From NCBI GenBank assembly GCA_001557505.1, contig LSAX01000001.1, forward strand, positions 4,340,001 to 4,404,000: a stretch of DNA of 64,000 nt. Reading direction: 5' to 3'. A program made the translations under genes and the position numbers. Within the stretch, counting starts at the first letter, position 1. Every line of letters begins with the position of its first letter. The DNA is from Reticulascus tulasneorum. Taxonomy: Eukaryota; Ascomycota; Sordariomycetes; Glomerellales; Reticulascaceae. The notes beneath the pieces were generated by a model. The model was not told the origin of the DNA, searched no databases, and worked only from the letters and a program-made list of their open reading frames with translations. Below, piece after piece: positions 24,649-35,378 of this stretch.

Positions 24649-25283
24649 TTATGGAACGAATGCCGGATTCTGCTCCATAGTAGTCGAGATATGCCTCCTC
24701 AAAGCTGCCCAGCGATTGGTCGTCGAGGTCGAACCGGTATGATTCTCACTATCTTTCGGACCATCATTTGCCAAAGCACCCTTTGCGGGTGCCGTTTCCT
24801 TCACCGTAACCAATCTCGCCATGTTCGCTCCGAACCTCTCCATCTCGCCCTTCACAATCTTCTCCTTTTTCTTCAGCGCACCCGGACGACTCTTCAAACT
24901 CTTGTGACGTATCCTGCCCTCTCGCAACTGCTCCAGATTACCGTCCGTCTCATCCAGAGTTGGCAGGGCATCCGCAAGGGACTCGAGTGTCGCGACGAGC
25001 TTCTTGCTAGGCCTCCGACGCTTCAGTGGCGCCTTGTTTGCCTTTTGGATCTTGCTGACGAAGGAGCTGCGCTTTATGATGCGCTTGTCGGTTTTGTTGG
25101 ATAGAAACCCCTCGGGGACTTTGGCTTCTACACGATGTGTCTTGTGTGGCGCGAGAGGATGGATGTCACCTCGGATTCGAGCAAGGCGTTTTTCGCGGGC
25201 TGAGAGAGCTTTCTTGGGGACTGTTGGAGCCTATACTATGTTAGTGACAAACAATCAAGTCTGGAGGGCAAATGTCGTACCAT
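24649..25283 (-). CDS. SLX9: SLX9-like ribosome biogenesis protein
   Basis: Nucleolar protein that helps 18S rRNA precursor processing and export of 40S subunits. The coding region is 24649..25230 plus a first coding exon made only of the ATG at 25281..25283. The intron between them is 50 nt (GTACGA...TATAG). The result is 194 residues starting MAPTVPKKALSAREKR. The family signature is at the C-terminal half: SLKSRPGALKKKEKIVKGEM followed by ERFGANMARL. The protein is strongly basic (KRRRPSKK) and ends with a Trp-containing helix (NRWAALRRHISTTMEQNP). Without the ATG exon the long frame has no start, so the split start is well supported. The 3' end is an ordinary stop. Confidence 0.88.
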
Positions 25284-25542
25284 GTTTGAGTAGCGTGACC
25301 AGTCCACGTCGTTCTTTCGTTCTCGAGGGAGGAGTTTCAAATTTTTTTTTTTCGGTGTGACCAGCATCAAAATCCAAAAAGCTTCCAGCTCAATTGGACA
25401 TGGTGGGGGTTTGGACAGTGCCAACGCACAGTGCTAGGCTCTGCTTTAGTAGTGTGGGGTGTAAGGTCAACCAATGCATGTCCTTCACATCGAGTTCCTT
25501 ATTCGGATCTCGTAGCTCTTAGTCACACATGTAACTGTCAGA

Positions 25543-27055
25543 ATGGAAAAAGTCGAGGATTTGCGACGCAGAGTAGCACAGGCAGAAGATGAACTGCGGA
25601 GGGCCAAGGCAGAGCTCGCAGATGCCGAGTTCGAGTCTCAACTTCACCAAAATGACAACCCCACTGCGCCATGGAAGTGGCCTCTTAAGTCAAATGAGTA
25701 CGAGAGGTATGGCCGGCAGCTCATTCTTCCGGCAATAGGGGTGAAAGGTGAGTTGGCTCGGCATATTATTCTGCGCCAGGACCTAGCCTGAATAAACATA
25801 GGCCAACTAAGACTTAAGTCATCGTCTGTTCTCGTCATCGGTGCTGGTGGCCTTGGCTGTCCAGCTGCTTCTTATATAGCTGGCGCTGGTGTCGGAACGC
25901 TCGGTCTCGTCGACGGCGATACAGTCGAATTGTCAAATCTTCATCGCCAAATAGCTCATTCTACTGCACGGGTGGGCATGCTGAAGGTTGACAGTGCCAT
26001 CTCCTACCTCACAGAGTACCATTTCTAAATGCCGCCAAGCGAGGGACCTGCTAACCTCGTTCAGACTCAACCCCACGGTAACGTACCGAGCTCACAAGAC
26101 CCATCTTACGCCACAAAATGCGGAAGAAATAGTGTCTCAATATGATCTTGTCCTTGACTGTACCGATCACCCAACATCCCGTTACCTGATCTCGGACATC
26201 TGCGTCCTCCTTGGCAAGCCGCTGGTCTCGGCGTCTGCGTTCCGTACTGATGGCCAGCTTATCATCCTCAACTATCCCGCTGCGCCCCAAGGGTCTGCAG
26301 AGGGTGGGCCGTGCTATCGATGTGTCTTTCCGAAACCGCCGCCGCCAGACAGCGTTGTGAGCTGCGGGGAAGGGGGCATCCTTGGCCCTGTTGTGGGAAC
26401 GATGGGGGTGATGCAGGCCCTCGAGGCTCTCAAACTAATTGCAGCGGGCGGCGTCGACTCGGATATCACGGATAAGGGCGCCGCTTCACCGTCTCTTCTC
26501 TTGTTCTCGGGGATGTCATCGGCCCCTTTCCGCTCTGTGCGCATGCGAAGCAGGAGAAAGGACTGCTTTGCCTGCTCGGCTATTTCGACGCTCACGCTGG
26601 GAGAACTGAGCTCTGGGTCCTTCGACTACATCCAATTTTGCGGCTTTAACTCGCCAGTGCAAATTCTGCAGCCTGAGGAACGTGTCTCAGCCAGTAAGTA
26701 CAACAGTATTCTCCATGGGGTGTCAGATCGACATCTTCTGCTGGATGTGAGAGAGCGGGAGCATTTCGATATTTGCAACATCGAAGGTGCTGTGAATATT
26801 CCTATCGGCATCTTCATGAAACAGAAGGAAGTGCCCGTCGAAGGGGCAGAAGTGTCACTTGACTGGTTCCCGCCCGATCTCCCGCCAGACGCACCTATCT
26901 ATATCGTTTGCAGAGTAGGCAACGATTCGCAGATAGCAGCCAGGAAGCTCAAGGATCTCGGCCTTGATAGAAACGGAGAACGATTCATTGGGGATCTCAA
27001 AGGTGGAATGAGATCATGGAAAGAAGAAGTGGACCCCACACTACCATTCACTTGA
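25543..27055 (+). CDS. uba4: UBA4/MOCS3 sulfurtransferase (E1-like plus rhodanese)
   Basis: Activates the C-terminus of the ubiquitin-like sulfur carrier URM1 (tRNA 2-thiolation, urmylation) and of the small molybdopterin synthase subunit; in moulds the gene is also called cnxF. Exons 25543..25747, 25802..26015 and 26065..27055 give 469 residues. In order: an N-terminal coiled coil ([20 protein letters not shown]), the substrate-entry motif [11 protein letters not shown], nucleotide-binding GAGGLG (about 81), [14 protein letters not shown], zinc ligands CYRC and CFAC, and the E1 cysteine in [10 protein letters not shown] (Cys 240, equivalent to MOCS3 Cys239). A C-terminal rhodanese domain follows, with the active cysteine in IVCRVGNDS (Cys 422). 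All catalytic cysteines are intact. The gene is transcribed away from SLX9, with about 260 bp between the starts. Confidence 0.95.
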
Positions 27056-27257
27056 TCAAGTTAGCAAAGGAGTGCGAACTTCAATGATTTTTGACAAGCG
27101 GGGTTTATCGTTATCCGTCCCTTTCCGCATCATATCCTTTTGCTACACTGAGAGGAGGCTGCCAATGCCCAGTACCCATGACCTATTTGCCTCTACCGAG
27201 GAAGAGCTCCATGATATCGATTTCGTTGCTCCTGCTCTCTTCTACCGTGTCCCTAGT

Positions 27258-28129
27258 CTACACAAAGCTGATGCGCTTCTTGTTGAATGCCCGTTGGTCC
27301 TTGAGCCATTGCCTATAGCCCGCAACGCTTTGGATCTTCTCGCCATAGAAATCAGGTACTGTTTTACTAGTTAGATTGTAGTTCGAATACACGGATACCG
27401 GGGCACGAACCTGGGTTGCTTGCCGAAGAAGCAGATGGATCGACCCGGTTTTTCTTTACACGAGCAAAGAACTCGGTCTCCTTCTGCAGCAGCATGAATA
27501 CATTAGTACTGAAATTGCAATCCGGCTCGTGAAGCTCAACTTACCATCGTCATCTGAGTTTGGAATCTCCGATTCATTGCGTAGAATACCGCTGACCCGA
27601 GACTCGGCCCTGCTAACCATCCCAGTGCTGAAAACCCCATAGTCATAAGACCGAGGGTGATGAACGGGTCCAGAGGAATTTGTGTCACGACAGGATCCGC
27701 AAGTCCAGATGCCAGGAACAAGGCTCCAGCCGTGCCTCCTACTCCAAACATTGTCACGCTGAAGAGCAGCTGCCACCGTCGACGTGTCTTGCGGAGCTTG
27801 AAGAATGTATTCCAATCCAGCTTTTCAGAACCCGAGGCTGGCGAAGCTTTCGGCACTGGGGACACAAGTGTCGAATCGCTCCTTCGGGTACACGGTTGGC
27901 GGATGATACGAGCCAAGGCAGACGACGGCGACGTCGGTCGAGTCGAGGTGAGTATATGGCGGGTGATGGGGCTGGTTGTGATGCTCATCGGCATGAGGGA
28001 CGCCTTGATGGCTGTGGTTGTAGTGGAGTAAGGGCATGTCGTGTGAGCAGTTCGTGCAATCAACTGCATTGTGCAACGGCTGCCGTTGCTAGCGGCACGA
28101 AACGCGATAGTGGCAGTTGAGGTCAGCAT
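27258..28129 (-). CDS. PAM17: PAM17, subunit of the mitochondrial presequence translocase motor
   Basis: Inner-membrane protein needed for formation of the PAM import motor that pulls precursors through TIM23. Exons 27545..28129, 27411..27483 and 27258..27358 (GTAAGT and GTTCGT donors) give 252 residues. The first about 90 residues are Arg/Ser/Thr-rich without acidic residues, a mitochondrial targeting sequence. The conserved core starts at LDWNTFFKLRKTRRRWQ. Two membrane spans follow (LLFSVTMFGVGGTAGALFLA and ITLGLMTMGFSALGWLAGP), then the matrix part KKETEFFARVKKNRVDPS and the very conserved end PDFYGEKIQSVAGYRQWLKD. The gene converges with uba4, whose stop is about 200 bp away. Confidence 0.93.
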
Positions 28130-28282
28130 TATGGCTCAGATTGCTACTACAACAATGGTAGTAACCATTAAGTGGTGGAGTGGAGAGTTTTCGGTTGTCG
28201 TTGATTGCAGCTGGAGAAGCGGTTGTGGAGGTCCAGCTTCAATATCGTGAATGATTGACGCGGTACTCTCTGCAAATAGGCG

Positions 28283-28312
28283 CGGCTAGCGTCTGCTCGG
28301 CTAGCGTCTGCG
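28283..28312. repeat. Tandem duplication of CGGCTAGCGTCTGC unit
   Basis: Two adjacent copies of the 15-bp unit CGGCTAGCGTCTGCN lie directly to the left of the A+T-rich block. Confidence 0.7.
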
Positions 28313-28346
28313 CCCCATCCCCCTCTGAAAGCCTTGATTTGGTGCA

Positions 28347-28700
28347 GTATTATTAAATCATTATATTGAAATAAGTATTCATTAAGTCATAAGCTATTAG
28401 AATATAAACTTACTATAATTATTTTTAAGAAAAAAGAATGAATTTTATTTTAAAATTATTTACATTTATAATAAAGTAATTTTTAAATATTTTTATTTTT
28501 GCTAAAAGAAAAATCCAAAAGAAAATTGCATTTATTTTTTATTATTAAAGTTGATTTAATTTAACTTAATTATAATAAAAAAAGTTTTTAAAAATATAGT
28601 TTAATATTTATTAAGCAGATTTTTAAATATATTTTTATTTTGTTTAAATATTTTTTTTTTTATGAGTTTCAAATAAATTAGACATTAAATTATATCTCTT
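28347..28700. repeat. A+T-rich block, probably RIP-decayed repeat or A+T spacer
   Basis: About 350 bp consist almost only of A and T, with long T and A runs, between ordinary flanks. It contains no coding frame. Such blocks in moulds usually come from repeat-induced point mutation of transposons, but I cannot identify terminal repeats here as I can at 52990..54355. Confidence 0.55.
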
Positions 28701-29113
28701 CCCGAACGGTCTTTAAATACAAGGCGGGGCTTTAAATTCTAAGATTCGGGGGTTTTTTTTAATTATTTTCTCTTCAAACGCCGAGAGTGCCTGGTGAACC
28801 GAGAAGCTTATTTTCGCCAGTCGACTCAGATCTACCACGAACATTGAGATACGGTTTTCTGCGTCACACAGCGCTCCTCTCAAAGGTAAATTTCTGCGTT
28901 CTCGGAAAATTATGGCTCCTTCCTCTGCGTCTTGGCTAACTCTGGGAATTATTTAGAGGGTCGTATCGCGACGTGGCGGCATGGTTCCAGCCAAAGCCGA
29001 CAAACGAACCGCGACTCGGTCACAGCTTTCTCGGGACCCTACACTTCCACAGGGGTTCTTGCGGTTCGCAGCTCCATAAGGCCGCCACGGGCATCTGAGA
29101 AACAAAAACACAA

Positions 29114-30772
29114 ATGGCACTAGTGCCTGTGTCAGCTGCTAAGCGCGGCAGACCGCCGGCAGGTGCGCTGCGATCTATGGAACGCGGCGAGCTGGCGGTC
29201 GTCTTCAAGGACCTCCCTTCATATTCGCCCTATATCCCCCGCTCTGGCCCGCCACTTAAGCCGATAACTCTTATACCGCCGCGCGATTCGACCGCCTATA
29301 TCGCAGATGAAGAGTTTGTGGCCCACACCGAGTCTCGGGAACGGAACAAGCGCGTTCGATACTACGTGAGATGGGCCGATCTTCCGGCTGCTAGTGTCTT
29401 GGTCGACGCGGGTGAGATCCGGAAATACGTGTCTGCGAAAGCATATGAGGACTGGTATGTCAAGCTAGCAGACGAGAAGGAAGAGGAAGAGACGCGCCAA
29501 GCCATATTGGCAGTGCGCCAGGCAGAGGAGCAGGAACACCTGAGGGAGGGGCTTGAGACTGGAATAGTGCTCCGGAACGGGACTTTTCGCTCAGATCAGC
29601 TGGACCAGCCGGCCAAGAGGGCGACTACACCACAGCATGGCGAGAAGAGACACCGGGGTCGGCCACGAAAGTCTCAACCGTCTCTTTCGACGCCTCGAAA
29701 AGTTCGTCTGGAACATTTTGAGGATTTTGAGACGGACGTGGATACGAGTGATGAGCAAGCAATCTTACGACAACTTAATGCAGACGTGATGGATACCGAC
29801 ACATATCTTTGGGAAGGGAAAGCCAAATATCACGAGCGGGACAGCGGTCATCTCACGTTGGAGCTACCACGGAAGAAGCAGCGGACTGTTTCTGTTTCAC
29901 CCACTCGGAACGGAGCACCTGGAAGCAGAACTAGCACACTAGCCCGATCAATTAAATCTCAGACTAAGAGCCGAGCTCCAGCTAAACAGCAGACCTCGAA
30001 GGTTCCATCAAAATCACAACTCATTGAAACCCAGCGCCGGGCTAACCAAAGTTCTGCATCCCCAAACCCAGGACCTTCAAGTCCTAATAAAAGTCCAGCA
30101 ATTGACAAGTCTCATTCTGCAGCACCGCAGACAGCCTTCACTCCTCTTCCTCAAAATGGCGACAAACGGAGCTCAATGACCAGTGGGAAGACTGTTACCC
30201 CTATCCCGATCCCAGGCTATGCGCACAAGTTATTCGCCATTAAAGCTACAGCACACTCGACCCCCAAGCCGAAGCCAAAGGCAACGCCGAAACCCAAAGC
30301 AAGGCTGCAAGAGCCCAAGGCTAAAAGTTTGCAAGAAGAAGACGCAGATCAGGTATATGTCGTCAAGAGACTTGAAGATGCGAAAATTTGGGAAGAAGAT
30401 GGAAAGGTCATCCGACATTTCAAAGTCCGATGGGAAGGAAACTGGCCCAAAGATCAGAATCCGACTTGGGAACCAGAGGAAAACCTTCCAAAAGACCTTG
30501 TCCGGAAGTTCTTGCTCAGGCGGCCAATTGGCTTTGACGGAGCGGCCGATAAAATCGACGACCAACCAGTCTCGCCCTGGCCGACTCGAAAGTACTCGAG
30601 TGTGTCTGAAGCCTTTCAAGGAGAAGTAGGAGATGATATGATGGAGGTTGACACCGAGAACAAAGCCGAAAGTGCCCACGACGAGGATGAGACGTTGCTC
30701 GTTACCAACGAACCGCTCTCGTCCCACCCATTCAGCCCTGTGCTGGATATTGCGCTCGGTCGGGCGTACTGA
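29114..30772 (+). CDS. Chromodomain protein with AT-hooks
   Basis: Nuclear protein expected to bind methylated histone tails and A+T-rich DNA. Single exon, 552 residues; ATG 29114 lies in a good context (ACACAAATGG). AT-hook-like motifs occur at residues about 10-16 (KRGRPPA) and about 177-186 (EKRHRGRPRK). A degenerate chromo-like segment is at about 70-120 (RYYVRWADLPAASVLV). The classical chromodomain is near 412-470: VYVVKRLEDAKIWEEDGKVI, then HFKVRWEGNWP and PTWEPEENL, keeping the aromatic residues of the methyl-lysine cage. Between them is a long disordered Ser/Pro/Lys-rich linker with KPKPKATPKPKAR. The C-terminus is acidic. It may resemble heterochromatin proteins such as Neurospora CDP-2, but I cannot show orthology. 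Confidence 0.85.
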   Translation: MALVPVSAAKRGRPPAGALRSMERGELAVVFKDLPSYSPYIPRSGPPLKPITLIPPRDSTAYIADEEFVAHTESRERNKRVRYYVRWADLPAASVLVDAGEIRKYVSAKAYEDWYVKLADEKEEEETRQAILAVRQAEEQEHLREGLETGIVLRNGTFRSDQLDQPAKRATTPQHGEKRHRGRPRKSQPSLSTPRKVRLEHFEDFETDVDTSDEQAILRQLNADVMDTDTYLWEGKAKYHERDSGHLTLELPRKKQRTVSVSPTRNGAPGSRTSTLARSIKSQTKSRAPAKQQTSKVPSKSQLIETQRRANQSSASPNPGPSSPNKSPAIDKSHSAAPQTAFTPLPQNGDKRSSMTSGKTVTPIPIPGYAHKLFAIKATAHSTPKPKPKATPKPKARLQEPKAKSLQEEDADQVYVVKRLEDAKIWEEDGKVIRHFKVRWEGNWPKDQNPTWEPEENLPKDLVRKFLLRRPIGFDGAADKIDDQPVSPWPTRKYSSVSEAFQGEVGDDMMEVDTENKAESAHDEDETLLVTNEPLSSHPFSPVLDIALGRAY

Positions 30773-31494
30773 GACGCCTATCGTCAAGGACACTCTGCAA
30801 CAGGATTAATTGAAGCGCAATCAGCTTTGCAACGCCAGGAAGAGATGTTTTCCGGATGGAGTAATCGTTTTCTTTTTGAATTGCATATCTGTGTACACAA
30901 TTTACGAAGCCGGCGTAAAGGGAAAGAAGCTCTCGGCAGAGCATTCAGGGGCTGGACTTGCATATGAGGCCCCTTGCATTTGAAGGTATTTGGTCAGTGG
31001 AAGTGGTGGCTTCTATTGCATGTGGCCAACCGAAGGCTCATTTGAACATGGAGACATGGAACGGCGGCGTCCGGAGAACAATGCGATACCACTTGCTAAA
31101 TTTCAGAAGATTAAAATCTTAGCCAACGTCCGCATGCAATTGCCATGATTCTGAATGGATCCGGATTGTCTTTGTCAGTATCAGCACCGAGCGACACTCA
31201 AAGGCAATTTCGCCTGGTCCAACACACCTCTAGGTACCTATTAGGGCCGTTAATCAGGGCTGTAATAATTACCCACTAAGGCTAACAAAGGTTTGGTATC
31301 CTACGTCCATTGACCTAAACTTGTAAAAATTAAATAAGACTGCCTAGTCCCCACCACTGTTTTTGCATAGCACCTTTGAGAGTATCATAATGCCTGATAG
31401 ACGGCAGACCCGCCCAAGACTGCGCCAGGTTGCGAAGCACCCGAAGCTGTCATAAAGCCTTGTGCAGACAGGCTACCAAAACCGCCGCAACAAC
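30773..31494. other. Intergenic region between convergent genes
   Basis: Convergent 3' ends flank this stretch. No gene or marked repeat is visible. Confidence 0.5.
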
Positions 31495-33296
31495 TTAGGG
31501 CTGTTTGGTGGGCTTCATAGTCCCCACGCGTTTTCTCTCCTCCATCTCACCGATGAGAATCCCCCACATGTTGGTAGGGCCTGGAACCGGTTGTTCGGGA
31601 AACAGTTCGTCCAGCTTGCGAGGGTCTATCTTCCCGGTAACCGCAAAATACATATCGAACGCCTTTTGGAAGTCAGGGTCGGGGTTGCTCTTATGGTTGT
31701 AGAATGCATCTCTCCAAAAGTTCTCAGTGTCCATCATAGCACCGCCAAATGGAAGGTGAGTCTTGTATACCTTTGACTCGGGGTTGTACGACACGTGATT
31801 GTCTTCCCACTTCCGCTTGGCTTCTTGTTTCAACCATTCTTTTTTGTGCCAAGCCGTGATCTCTCGGTATAGGGGGCAATCGTCGGGATGAAGAGGCACA
31901 AATCCCGTTCCATCGGTTGACTTAGTTGTGACACTTGCGAGAGACTGGATGTGATCGCCTGCCGGACGTTTCTCGATGCGCTTTAATAACCCCGCGAAGT
32001 CGAATGGAGGAAAGGTTTGTGTGAATGGTGCCTGTCGGGCAAGTTCTCTGATCTGTTCGGCACAAGGATCCTTGCTGAAGATAACCACTGCAGGGATACC
32101 ATTGCTACAGAAGTCAGCACCGCGAATGGTCTGAAGGACTCGAGACGCATCATTTATGTCACTGAAAGATATATGCACTGCTTCAGGGTCAATCTCAAGG
32201 TTAGTAATTCGTTGAAGAGCACGGCCATTCAGTCCAGTTCTTGCGAGTAAATCCCCTAGTCTGCTTACGGGAAAGTGTTTCAGTTGGAGACAACGGGATC
32301 TTCCATTTTGAAGCCACAGTTGCATTTGCAAAGATAGCGGATACGATGCCCGTCCTGAGAGAGTAACTCTTGTTGTGTGTCGTACTCCATCGCCTCGAAC
32401 GTAACCAAACATGTGCTGCTGAGTGTAGCGAAAGAAATTTAGAGCAGCATCTGCCTCGGCATATGACACAAGGGCAGTTTTGGTGCCATTGGTGACGGTC
32501 GTAGAGTCGACCAATATAGCGCTTACGATCTTGCCGCCGCGCACTTTCTCCAAAATCTTGGAGATGTGGATATCGTTGGGTAAGTTGGAAAGTACCACCA
32601 TTCGAGAGTGCAAGTGAGATCCCTCGAGTACAGGACACCCAACGTGGGGGATGTCATTGATTCCTGGTTGGCGGGCATGTATCAGCCCATGCTGAGCTGT
32701 ATCTTGTCCCGCCGTGGGCTGGGCATTCACTATAACAAGGATAAGTAGACAAATAGGTTGAACGGTTTTGCTGCATTCGTTCACGAACCTGGGAAAGAAT
32801 TATTGACGAGTTCGACTCTTTGAGGGTCCAAGCGAAGCCCTAGGTAATTTTGGCTGCTGCACGAGGATGAGGACAACTTCAACCATTCGTCTTTCACCTT
32901 TCGGTGCTTGAAGGCTTGCTGCTGGAGATTACTGTGCCAGTTGATAGCTGTCTTGAAACCGGCCTCCTCCATGCTCAGCTCTGGCGATGGCTTTTGGTTC
33001 TGCTCAGAGACTGCAGCTCTCTTGAAATTGCTCTTCTCCAGCAGCCCCTTCAATATGGCAATCTGCTGCGTCGAGTGTGAAATATCGAGGCTCTTTTCGA
33101 GACTAGCTTGTGATAGTTCGAAAGCCCTTTCGTCAACACATGCAATGATATCGTCGGTATCGAAAGGGAATTGCTCGGATGCTGTCGGGGTGACGCTCCT
33201 GATGTTTCTATATGTCAGCTTCTTTAAATACTGAATTGCTATTCAAGAAAGCGCAGTAAAGACGTAAACTTACAGTTGATCTTTGTTTGATGCCAT
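31495..33296 (-). CDS. Fungal protein with RRM-like fold, function unknown
   Basis: Exons 33274..33296, 32789..33198 and 31495..32729 give 555 residues beginning MASNKDQLSVTPTASEQ. The N-terminal 140 residues are helical, Gln/Ser/Lys-rich (SHSTQQIAILKGLL). An RRM-like unit is visible at about 170-235: RMVVLSNLPNDIHISKILEK as the first strand and helix, then GKIVSAILVD and ALVSYAEADAALNFF as the RNP1-like strand and helix. A second weaker unit follows (RITNLEIDPEAVHISFSDIN). The C-terminal 130 residues are conserved-looking and Trp/Pro-rich (AWHKKEWLKQEAKRKWEDN, FGGAMMDTENFWRDAFYN). RNA binding is therefore possible. If the middle intron is ignored, a false Met start appears at 32784. No precise homologue is recognised. 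Confidence 0.78.
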
Positions 33297-35103
33297 CTGT
33301 GATATTATGCCAGTGTACCCGGTGCTTGAAGTATTAGTAGGAGCCCGTGAATGCCCGGCTAGAGAACGAAGGAAAGCACGCCGATTCAAGCCCAAGGAGA
33401 TTCCAAACCAGAAAATCCAGGCATAGATGAAGGTGTTTATATAAGAGTCTCTGGTAGATTAAGAGATTAAATAGTATGGGGGAAAGGCAACCCCAGATGG
33501 AATAGAATGTGAATGCAGGTTAAAATAGGTGAAATTGGCTTTGGAGAATAAGAGATGAAGGCTGCAGGCGGAGAAGCAAGCAGGAAGAGTACCTTCGAGA
33601 AGAAAAGGGTATGAGAAAATGCGCAAGTGCTTGCAAGGAAAGGATAAAGCCGTTGGGCAACGTCTGTTCTTGGGCGAGCGCTGTTGTCGGCTCGAATGAC
33701 GGAATAGATGCAAAGAGTGGATGAAGAGTATAAGAAGAACAGGACCGGCCGCTCAGAGCAGTCATCACTATTGATTGCGCCTTGCTCGGTGTCAATATTG
33801 GTAGACGTAACCGGGCTGAGATGTGTTGAAGGAAAGAAGTGCGTGGCTTGTGGTAACTGGGTTATTACTCGTTCCCTACCTCATGGCGGTAATCTTGGAA
33901 GTTGTGACCTTAGGGTCCCAAGAAAAGAATATGTATTCTCTCGTATTCATGTGTTCCCGAACTCTAGCTGCACTGCAGAATGCCCGAGATTGAATGGCAG
34001 CAGGAACAGCTCGTAGAAGACCCAGATCGGACATATTGATTACGGCTCTCACGGCATATTGATCCAGCTCAGACCATCTACTAGATCTAGGCAGACTTCC
34101 AATTCAGTCTCGCACCGAAAAATCAGCGCGATATTGTACCGCGCGCCATATCCAAGGTCCTCATATCTCCCCGATCCGCCATCACATTTTAATACTATTC
34201 TTGAATGTGATTATATTCTGCTGTACTCAAGGCCTCGTCAGTAACGAATAAGATTATGCGCTGACAAGTCGTCATGGTGCCAAACATGTTTCACCTTCCT
34301 GCCCTCTGCCATGTTGTCAGCCCACGTCAATGTAATAATTGTCTCGATATCATTAATCGTAACTTATCTGTTAAAATGGGTTACTGTGTAAGGAGTATTA
34401 GGTTAGAGAGTTGTTGATTGTACCTATATAAGCAAGCACTCGAAGAAGCAACCTCTCCCAATTTTTCGAGAGAAAATGTATCTCTAATAAAAAACCCAAT
34501 CACGAACACAGGCGTAGTCCGACCTACAATACGTCTAGTTTACTAGACCAATAGCCAACAAAACGTTAGGAAGGCTTATATTTAGGAAGCGCAGCATAAC
34601 CCGAACTTATTATTTAGTCCTAATACTTGCCGAATTGTATTCTAGACAGTTATAGATTACTTCAGCCCGCCAGTACCAGAATATCAGACACTTAATAAGT
34701 TAACTAGACTAACATTATCAACTTTTGATAATCCAAAATTAAAAGGAGACAAGGTAGACCAAAGCTAAAAGTGTATTAGTAGTAATACATCACCGACCCA
34801 ATATATCTTTGAAATATTCAGTCATGCGACACGATTCCAAGCAGCCAATGCAAGGAATGGACACAGTTAAAGGTCTGTATTTTGCTAGAAAAAGCTAGTG
34901 AGGGCCTAACCCCAGGCATAGAGCAGTTTCTAGACACAAAGTGCCGGGAACTGTTTTTTTCAAGATCCAACCCTCCACAAGAAACAAGCCTCCACGAAAT
35001 CAAACTCTCCATAAGAAACAAAAACTTGCACCGCAAACCCAAAGTGCTGGGCTAAAGAACGCGCATTTCTCTAGTCGTCCTAGGTGAAATGTAACCTACG
35101 GCC
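33297..35103. other. Intergenic region with a possible LTR relic
   Basis: The left end holds the promoter of the RRM-like gene. The middle and right contain an LTR-like stretch (34385..34510) and a following degenerate A+T-biased sequence up to about 34800. Short frames in 33459..34244 have no domains. Confidence 0.45.
34385..34510 (+). mobile_element. Possible solo or 5' LTR fragment of a retrotransposon
   Basis: The segment starts TGTGTAAGG and ends GAACACA, giving the short terminal inverted repeat TGTGT...ACACA expected of an LTR. Inside it are a TATATAAG box (about 34425) and an AATAAAAAA polyadenylation-like signal. The sequence to the right (to about 34800) looks like decayed element interior with many stops. 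No second LTR or target duplication was found, so this is tentative. Confidence 0.35.
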
Positions 35104-35378
35104 CTAGCCGCACATAGTGATGCAAGCAAGCTGGCTACGGGATGTGAGCAACTTATGCCAAGTTGAGAACGCTAGAAACAGTCTTACCAAGCAAGAGCTC
35201 CAGAGTCCGCCCATGGCCCGCTCTGACCAGTGCAGATATCATAGTAGCAGTCATTTGCATCCTTCCAGCGGCAGCCGCGCGCTTCAATGGTGCTCTCCGT
35301 GACAGTTTCAGGTCGGATGGGGCTAGCTGTTGCGAAGACAGCAAGTAGAGCTGTGATGGTAATGGCTGAGAACTGCAT
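35104..35378 (-). CDS. Small secreted six-cysteine protein, candidate effector
   Basis: Exons 35188..35378 and 35104..35134 (53-nt intron, GTAAGA...CGTAG) give 73 residues. A signal peptide covers about residues 1-19 (MQFSAITITALLAVFATAS). A short propeptide ends in IEAR before Gly35, a possible processing site. The mature about 39-residue part has six Cys at 36, 44, 49, 64, 68 and 72 (C-x7-C-x4-C-x14-C-x3-C-x3-C), so three disulfides are possible. The second exon supplies the last two cysteines (68 and 72), and the codon for Cys64 is split by the intron. The unspliced frame would stop early at GALAW and lose all three. The spacing does not match defensin-type CS-alpha-beta or hydrophobins. 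An effector, antimicrobial peptide or toxin-like role is guessed from size and layout only. Confidence 0.72.

Larger units (their letters stand above)
28130..29113. other. Intergenic region with an A+T-rich block
   Basis: Divergent promoters of PAM17 (left) and the chromodomain gene (right) flank this stretch. In between lie a 15-bp tandem duplication (28283..28312) and an extremely A+T-rich block (28347..28700). No gene is supported. Confidence 0.6.
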
